Part shown: positions 58,316 through 64,000 of the stretch, in pieces
Layout of the letters: every line of letters starts with the position of its first letter
Numbering within the stretch: the stretch's first letter is position 1
Origin: Gossypium raimondii
Lineage: Eukaryota > Streptophyta > Magnoliopsida > Malvales > Malvaceae
Assembly: GCF_025698545.1 (NCBI RefSeq)
Contig: NC_068572.1
Location: forward strand, 2,232,001-2,296,000
Direction: 5' to 3'
Length of the DNA: 64,000 nucleotides
Translations under genes and position numbers: made by a program
The notes under the pieces: generated by a model
The model's input: only the letters and a program-made list of their open reading frames with translations
Told to the model about the DNA's origin: nothing
Database searches by the model: none

Positions 58316-58603
58316 CAACGTCCAATCTAATTGATGAAGTGTATGATTTGTAAGGATTTAATTGAATTGATTAAATTTTGTTAAATAGATTCAATTTATT
58401 TATTTTTAAATTAATTTATTAACTATTTTAAATATATAATTTAAAATTATTTTCTTTTCGTTAATATTATTGATTTTCCCTAATTATCTCTCTTTTTCTT
58501 ATTTCAATCATCTTCTGTCACATTTTCTTCTTCCTTGATTTAAATTTGTAATTGAACTAGAAAAATATCAATTGGGAATATTGTTATGTATATTTTATTA
58601 CAA

Positions 58604-59104
58604 TTTTTAAAAGGTATAATGATTTATTTAGCCTTTCAACTTTATAAAAGGTCATTTTAGTCCCTTTTTTGGTCTTTTAGTCCTTAAAGTTACATTTTTG
58701 CAAAATCACCAAAAAATGAATGTAAAACTTACGTTTGTTTATTTTGCTGACATTATGTGTACGTAGATTGTTATGTGAATATCACATTAGCAATTAATTA
58801 ATTTTTAAATTTAAAAAATAAAAAATTATAGAAATTGTTTTTAAAATTAAAATTACTAAAATTATTAAAAATATTTTTAGTATTTTTAATTTTTAAAATT
58901 AATTAGTTACCTACATGATATACATATGACAATCCATATGTATGACATGTCAATAAAGTTAATAAGCGTTAACTTTTCATTCATTTTAGATGATTTGACT
59001 AACAATACAAGTTTAAATGCTAAAAGAGATGAAAAATAAATAAAGGGTTAAAATAACTTTTTGGTAAAGTTAGAGGACCAAACAAATCATTATGCCTTTT
59101 AAAA
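58604..59104. mobile_element. Foldback element, about 500 bp
   Basis: TTTTAAAAGGTATAATGATT on the left pairs with AATCATTATGCCTTTTAAAA on the right. The arms continue through TTTAGCCTTTCAACTTTAT and AAAGTTAGAGGACCAAAC, with TGACATTATGTGTACGTAG and CCTACATGATATACATATGA near the centre. Non-coding. Confidence 0.65.
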
Positions 59105-59300
59105 TGCACTTACATTACCCACAATTCCTTTTATTACGGTAATTGCCTAAAATTTTATTACTTAAATTAATTGGGTCCATTTTGACTCCTATTTCACTAT
59201 TAAAAAACATCTTATATAAAATATAAAGATTTTAATATTAAGTTCAATAAAATGTTTTTATTACATTATAATTTCGAAGAAGTTAAGCCAATTAAATAGA

Positions 59301-60211
59301 TGTCAAAGTCTATAGGACCTCCTCTACTATCATGTAAATTCATTTTAGTCCTTCTACTAAAAATTACTCGAGTTAATCCTTATACATTAAATATTTATTC
59401 AAGTCATGACACCGTTAAAGATTGGTGTTAAATTGTTGTTAATTTAGACAAATATATTTATACTCAATTGATTTATCCATAACTCGACCTGATCTATAAA
59501 AAACACAACCATCCAAAAAAATTCATATATTTTTAAACTACCGCGTGGTTGAAAAATCCATCAAATCTGTATATTTTCAGCCACATGATAGTTTAAAGAT
59601 ACATGAGTTTTTTTTATGAGTTTGGTTGGGTCATAGATAAATCAATTGAATATGATTTAGGGGTGTTCAAATTTCGGTTAAAACTGAATTAACCGACTGA
59701 ATTGATCTAATTTGGTTAACTGATCTAATTTGGTCGGAGGTCGGTTAATGATTTTTTGGAAGTTCGGTTATCGGTTAATTTGGTTCAAAATCAGGTAATC
59801 AACTGAATTAACCGAACTTAATAATTAATAATACAATTTATATGCAGTTTTAGTTTGGTTAATTCAATCCAATGAACATTATCAATTTTCTTTATATCTT
59901 TTATACTTGTTTTAACTAAAAAAACAATAATATATAAATTTCGGTTTGGTTATTTTTTTTGAAAAAAAGTCGGTTCGATTAACAGTTAAAGGATTAAAAA
60001 TTTTGGTTAATACTAGTTCGGTTTGGTTAACCGTTTGAACACCCCTAGTATTGATATGTTTTGTCCAAATTATCAGCAACTTAACAGTAAATTTTAACAG
60101 TGCCATCATTTTAATAAAATTTTAATGCACATTAATATGAAGCAATTTTTAGTAATGGGACTAAAATGAACTTTATATAGTAATATAGGGACTTCTGATA
60201 GACTTTGACCA
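59301..60211. mobile_element. Foldback element carrying a nested MITE
   Basis: The left arm (GTCAAAGTCTATAGGACCTC, CATTTTAGTCCTTCTACTAA) pairs with the right arm (TTAGTAATGGGACTAAAATG, GGGACTTCTGATAGACTTTG) over about 150 bases. The arms are separated by other DNA that includes a complete TIR element at 59659-60046. Confidence 0.65.
59659..60046. mobile_element. MITE with AGGGGTGTTCAAA termini, nested in the foldback
   Basis: AGGGGTGTTCAAATTTCGGT at the left, GTTTGAACACCCCT at the right. The interior is rich in GGTTAATTTGGTT/AACCGAACT words in both orientations. No clear target duplication. Confidence 0.65.
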
Positions 60212-60276
60212 TTAAATAAAATATTCTATTAAATGTTTTTTTGGTTGACTTGAAATCAATCAATTTCTCTACTCTC

Positions 60277-63200
60277 TTTTTTTTTTGGTGAAAAAAAAAT
60301 TACAACCCAATTATCAAACATTAAGAAAACTTATCACATAATTCTTATCAACCAACCGCAACCCTGGTTCCCTATCTCTCCTAAGTTTGACTATCCTGTC
60401 TGCAATACTATTCTCTTCTCTGGGAATATGTTGAAGATTCTAGTGGCTCAAAAGCTTCAAAAGCAAAAGTATTCTCATAACTAAAACAGAATTAGAACCT
60501 TCACGAACTCCTTCATGAATGAGGTTAACAGCTTCAAGATTGTCTATTCGAATGATGACATTTTGAAAGCCGCGATTAAAAGCAATTTGCAACCTATCAA
60601 GAATGCCCCATAATTTCGAATCAATAACTTCGCAATTACCCAAATACATTGTAAAGCCAACAATCCAAGTTCCATAATGGTCTTGCAGAAGCCCTCCAAC
60701 TGCGGCAAACATATCAACATATTTAATAGAACCATTTGTGTTCAAATAGACCCAACCATCCAAAGAAACAGGGACGAAATTCGATCTTGAAATTTTAATG
60801 CCTTGCAAACCAGAAACTGAAACATACTGCTTTGCCCAACTTAGAGAGGCTTTGATAACCTCATCAGTACTCTACGAAAAACCTTGAAATATGCAAAGGT
60901 TTCGATTCTTCTACATGCGCCAAATGATGATCCTGAATAGACAAGCCCAATTGACTCCACCCATTAGGTTTACTGCTTGTTGATTTCATCGTATAAATAC
61001 CCTGCAAAAAAAAAATAGATTGTTTACCTGGAGGGATTAGCTACATCCAAATATCCTTTTCTGTTGTGCAATCCCGTAGAACATGAAGGACACTCTCATA
61101 ATTATGGCCACATGTACCACAAGCAGCATCTGAACCCAATCCTCTTCTTATTCTTTCAACATTTATGAGCAAACAGTGCTTAATAGCAAGCCAAATGAAC
61201 ACTCTAACCCTTTGTAGTCCCTGATATTTCCATGGTAATTTCCAAACACTCTCTTTCGCATTCCATGAGTCTTCCCGTAGTTTCTTATACGCACTTTTAA
61301 TTGAGAAAGCGCCAGACGTACTCCCCCCTAAATAATTCTATCCATGCCAGAATTTGGTTGAGGTGGCAGAATCCCTACAATCTGATGAATGATATTTTCA
61401 GATAACCAAAGACGGAAGAAATCTAAATTCCAATCCCCATTTTTTGTGACCATATCACTAAGGGAACAATCCATATCTAAGCTAGAATTGCAAGCTATCT
61501 TTTTGTACAACGACCCAACATTAGGAACCCAAGAATCCTTCCAACAGTTAATATTGCGTCCATCTCCAACTGAACAGAGTAGATTCTCATGTATGAGCGG
61601 CCAAATATTCGATAAAGATCTCCACAAAAAAGAACACCATCCCGTCAAAAAAGATTCAGGTAATCCACATTGAACCCCATACTTAGATCGAAGCACATTA
61701 ACCCATAAAGAAGAATAATCAATAACTAATTTAAATCTCAACTTCATCATGAAAGAAGTATTATGATCACATAAAGACCTTATACCAAGACCACCATGCG
61801 ATTTAGGTTGGCATATCGAATCCCAACTTACCAAAGTAATATTTTTTATTACCACTAGTTGATTCCCAAATGAATTTTCTAATCATAACTTCGATCTCCT
61901 CACACAAACCTTTCGGGATCATCATCGATTGCATAAAGTAGCTTGGAATTGAAAGCAAGATTGCTTGAGCTAAAGTAATTCTACCTGCAAGAGAGAGTTG
62001 TCTAGCATCCCTACTATAAAATTTACTTCGCACCTTATCAACTACAAAGCGCAAAGTATTATTTGTAACCTTCTCATTAAAGAAGGGAATCCCTAAATAC
62101 GAACCAAGATTCTGCACCACTGGGAACCCCAAAAAATCCACTAATATGCCTTGGAATATCTTCATCCACCCCTTTAGAGAAAAATATATTTGACTTTTGC
62201 AGATTAACATTATGTCCCGAAACACTACAAAAAGTATCTAAAACTTATTTGATAACCCGTGCCTACTTCTCCTCTGCCTTGCCAAAAATAATCAAGTCAT
62301 CTGCGAAAAAAGATGAGAAAGGGACGAACTTGATCTAGTCAGCCAGATAGGTGACCATCTACTATCTACCATAGCCGCGTGAATACCATGCCCTAGCCAC
62401 TCCAACACAAAATGAAAAGGTATGGTGAAAGTGGGCATCCTTAACGAACTCCTCTTGCCAGCTTGAATTTTTGGGATGGCACTCCATTTCAAAGCACCTA
62501 CATAGTTGAACCAGAAATAGCTAACATAATGACATTACGAAGAAAGTTAGGAATACCTGCAGCCTTAGAGAAGTGTCTATGAAATCCCAACGAACACGAC
62601 CATAGGCCTTTTCGAGATCAATTTTAATGGTCATCCATCTTTTATTCTTTTGCTTACTCTTCATAGAGTGTATGACTTCTTGTGCAATGATAATGTTATC
62701 ATTTATGTTTCTTCTTGCGACAAATCCTGCTTGTTCAGGTGCTATGATCTTCGGAAAAACCACTTTAAATCTATTAGCAATAACCTTCATCACAAGCTTG
62801 TATAAGACCGAACAAAAATTGATAGGGCAAAACTGTGAGAAACATTCCAGATGTTGCACTTTAGGTATAAGGACAATAAGTGAATTATTAAGGTCTGGAT
62901 CAATGTTATCACCAGAGAAATCTCGTTTAACCTACTCACAAATGGAAGGACCAACAAGATCCCACTGATTGATAGAAAATAATGTGTAATCCATCACTAC
63001 CAGGTGCTTTTAAAGGTGCCATATAAAAAATGGCCTTTTTAATCTCCTCATTAGACACTGGCGTACTAAGAAATTAAATCTCTTTTTGCTCGAGAGACGG
63101 GAAGGCGCCACACCCAAGACTACCACTTCTTCTTGTTTGATCGCCATAAAGATTTTTATAAAAATTAACTGCTTCCTGCTTCAAGTCATCATCATCCATA

Positions 63201-64000
63201 ACCCACTCCCCCACTTGATTTTTAAGGGCAACAATACGATTATGCTTCATTCTCTATAAAGTTCGCCTATGAAAGAATCTTGTATTTCGATCCTCAAAAA
63301 CTAACCAGTCACACCTAGCCTTCTGCCTCCATAAAAGCTTCTCATGATGTAGCCTGACTCCTACTTTTCTCGGATTTCTAACTCAACCTGATTTAAAAAA
63401 GTCGACCTTTTTCCATCAATTGCTTTTTGAATGTTATCTAGCTTTTTCTTCAAAAGATTCTTTCGATGTGTAATGTGACCATATATCTCCTTACTCCATA
63501 ATTTCACTTAATCAGTGAAAGTAGCATGGGTAGTCGACATATCCCCCAGAAACTCTCAATTCTTTTTAACAAAATCCGAAAATCCTGGATGCTCAACCCA
63601 ACCGGCCAAAAAATGAAAAGGCCTCATTAGGAAGGCTGAACATCAGGTATAAGAGTTAATTTAAAGGGTCTTTGATCCGATTTAAGCTTTTATAAATGCA
63701 GGACTTTTGAAAAAAGAAAATTAAGGCTCCAAGCATCATTACAAATAGCTCTATCTAGTCTCTTAAAAACTCTCCCTCTACTCCAAGTAAAGTTTAGACC
63801 ACTAAACCCCAAATCATGTAGCCCCATGGAATCCATAAACTCACTGAAGAGAACACATCTTTTCCCAATGACCCGACCGCCTCTTTTTTTACAAGAAGCA
63901 AGGATAGCGTTAAAATCTCCAATCACTAACGACAGAGTCCCATCCACCGGCACAGTATATTTAAGAGCTTCTCATAACTACTTCCGCTTCTGACAATTAG
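60277..64000 (-). mobile_element. L1-type LINE, 3' part (continues beyond right edge)
   Basis: Minus-strand order from the right edge: the end of an AP endonuclease (LVIGDFNAIL, FTWSRGRVFKRLDRA; about 63690-63953), reverse transcriptase (PINFCSVLYKLVMKVIANR, APEQAGFVARRNINDN, DLEKAYGRVRWDF; 62521-62859), the catalytic block HLFFADDLIIFG near 62285-62320, GSYLGIPFFNEK and LSLAGRITLAQAILLSIPSY (61803-62225), a zinc-knuckle-like C-terminal domain (61328-61855), and an RNase H-type domain (WVYLNTNGSIK, VIDSKLWGILDRL; 60440-60808). Frameshifts and stops break the frame in many places, so it is inactive. The 3' end is an A-run, seen as T's at 60277-60287. The 5' end, and hence any target duplication, lies outside. 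Confidence 0.85.

Noticed and set aside
61389-62968. Plus-strand open frames of 94 and 113 codons
   Set aside because: Antisense shadows of the LINE reverse transcriptase and its C-terminal domain.

Overview
The window looks like nuclear DNA of a dicot plant. Genes are split by GT-AG introns, intergenic DNA is very AT-rich, and single-copy genes sit among SINE-like, MITE, LTR and LINE repeats. The protein types (plastid RNA-editing factor, R2R3-MYB, CrRLK1L relic, TIR-only protein) are land-plant types. The LTRs beginning TGTAACACCCC and the flavour of the MITEs suggest Malvaceae, most likely cotton (Gossypium). That genus call is inference from memory of repeats, not proof.

Genes from left to right: the 5' four exons of a MORF9-type plastid RNA-editing factor (minus, running off the left edge); a short single-EF-hand PBP1/KIC-like calcium sensor (plus, 7699-8001); a complete 20-exon UBP14/isopeptidase-T-type deubiquitinase (minus, 8835-15052, 806 aa); a 5-exon ABC1/aarF-type atypical kinase (plus, 19355-22382); a 3-exon R2R3-MYB (minus, 26746-28891) with a GC-AG second intron; a 2-exon DUF1223 protein (minus, 45067-47205); an internally deleted CrRLK1L receptor-kinase pseudogene (minus, about 49651-50377); and a 2-exon TIR-only protein (minus, 54106-55161). 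The last 3.7 kb is the 3' part of an L1-type LINE (minus) that continues past the right edge. Exon junctions of the genes were assembled by hand; splice phases add up and the reading frames close.

The rest is repeat-derived. I see eight same-strand copies of a tRNA-derived SINE-like family, four long-arm foldback elements with 8-9 bp target duplications (MULE-type), three Tourist-like MITEs flanked by TTA, a decayed PIF/Harbinger transposase, hAT-like MITEs with 8 bp duplications, and several LTR remnants (copia-type about 2712-3130, 40413-42349 and 52860-53499; TGTAACACCCC-type 34947-38615 and 39330-39928). There is also a nested MITE-in-foldback at 59301-60211.

The genes are functionally unrelated and do not form an operon or obvious cluster. 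Gene-rich DNA is confined to 1-28.9 kb. From 29 to 64 kb the only intact genes are the DUF1223 and TIR genes. I found no clear new biological system. The most useful leads are the non-canonical MYB intron, the four-copy intronic tandem array in MORF9, the TIR-only gene, the collapsed receptor kinase, and the well-delimited MITE families.
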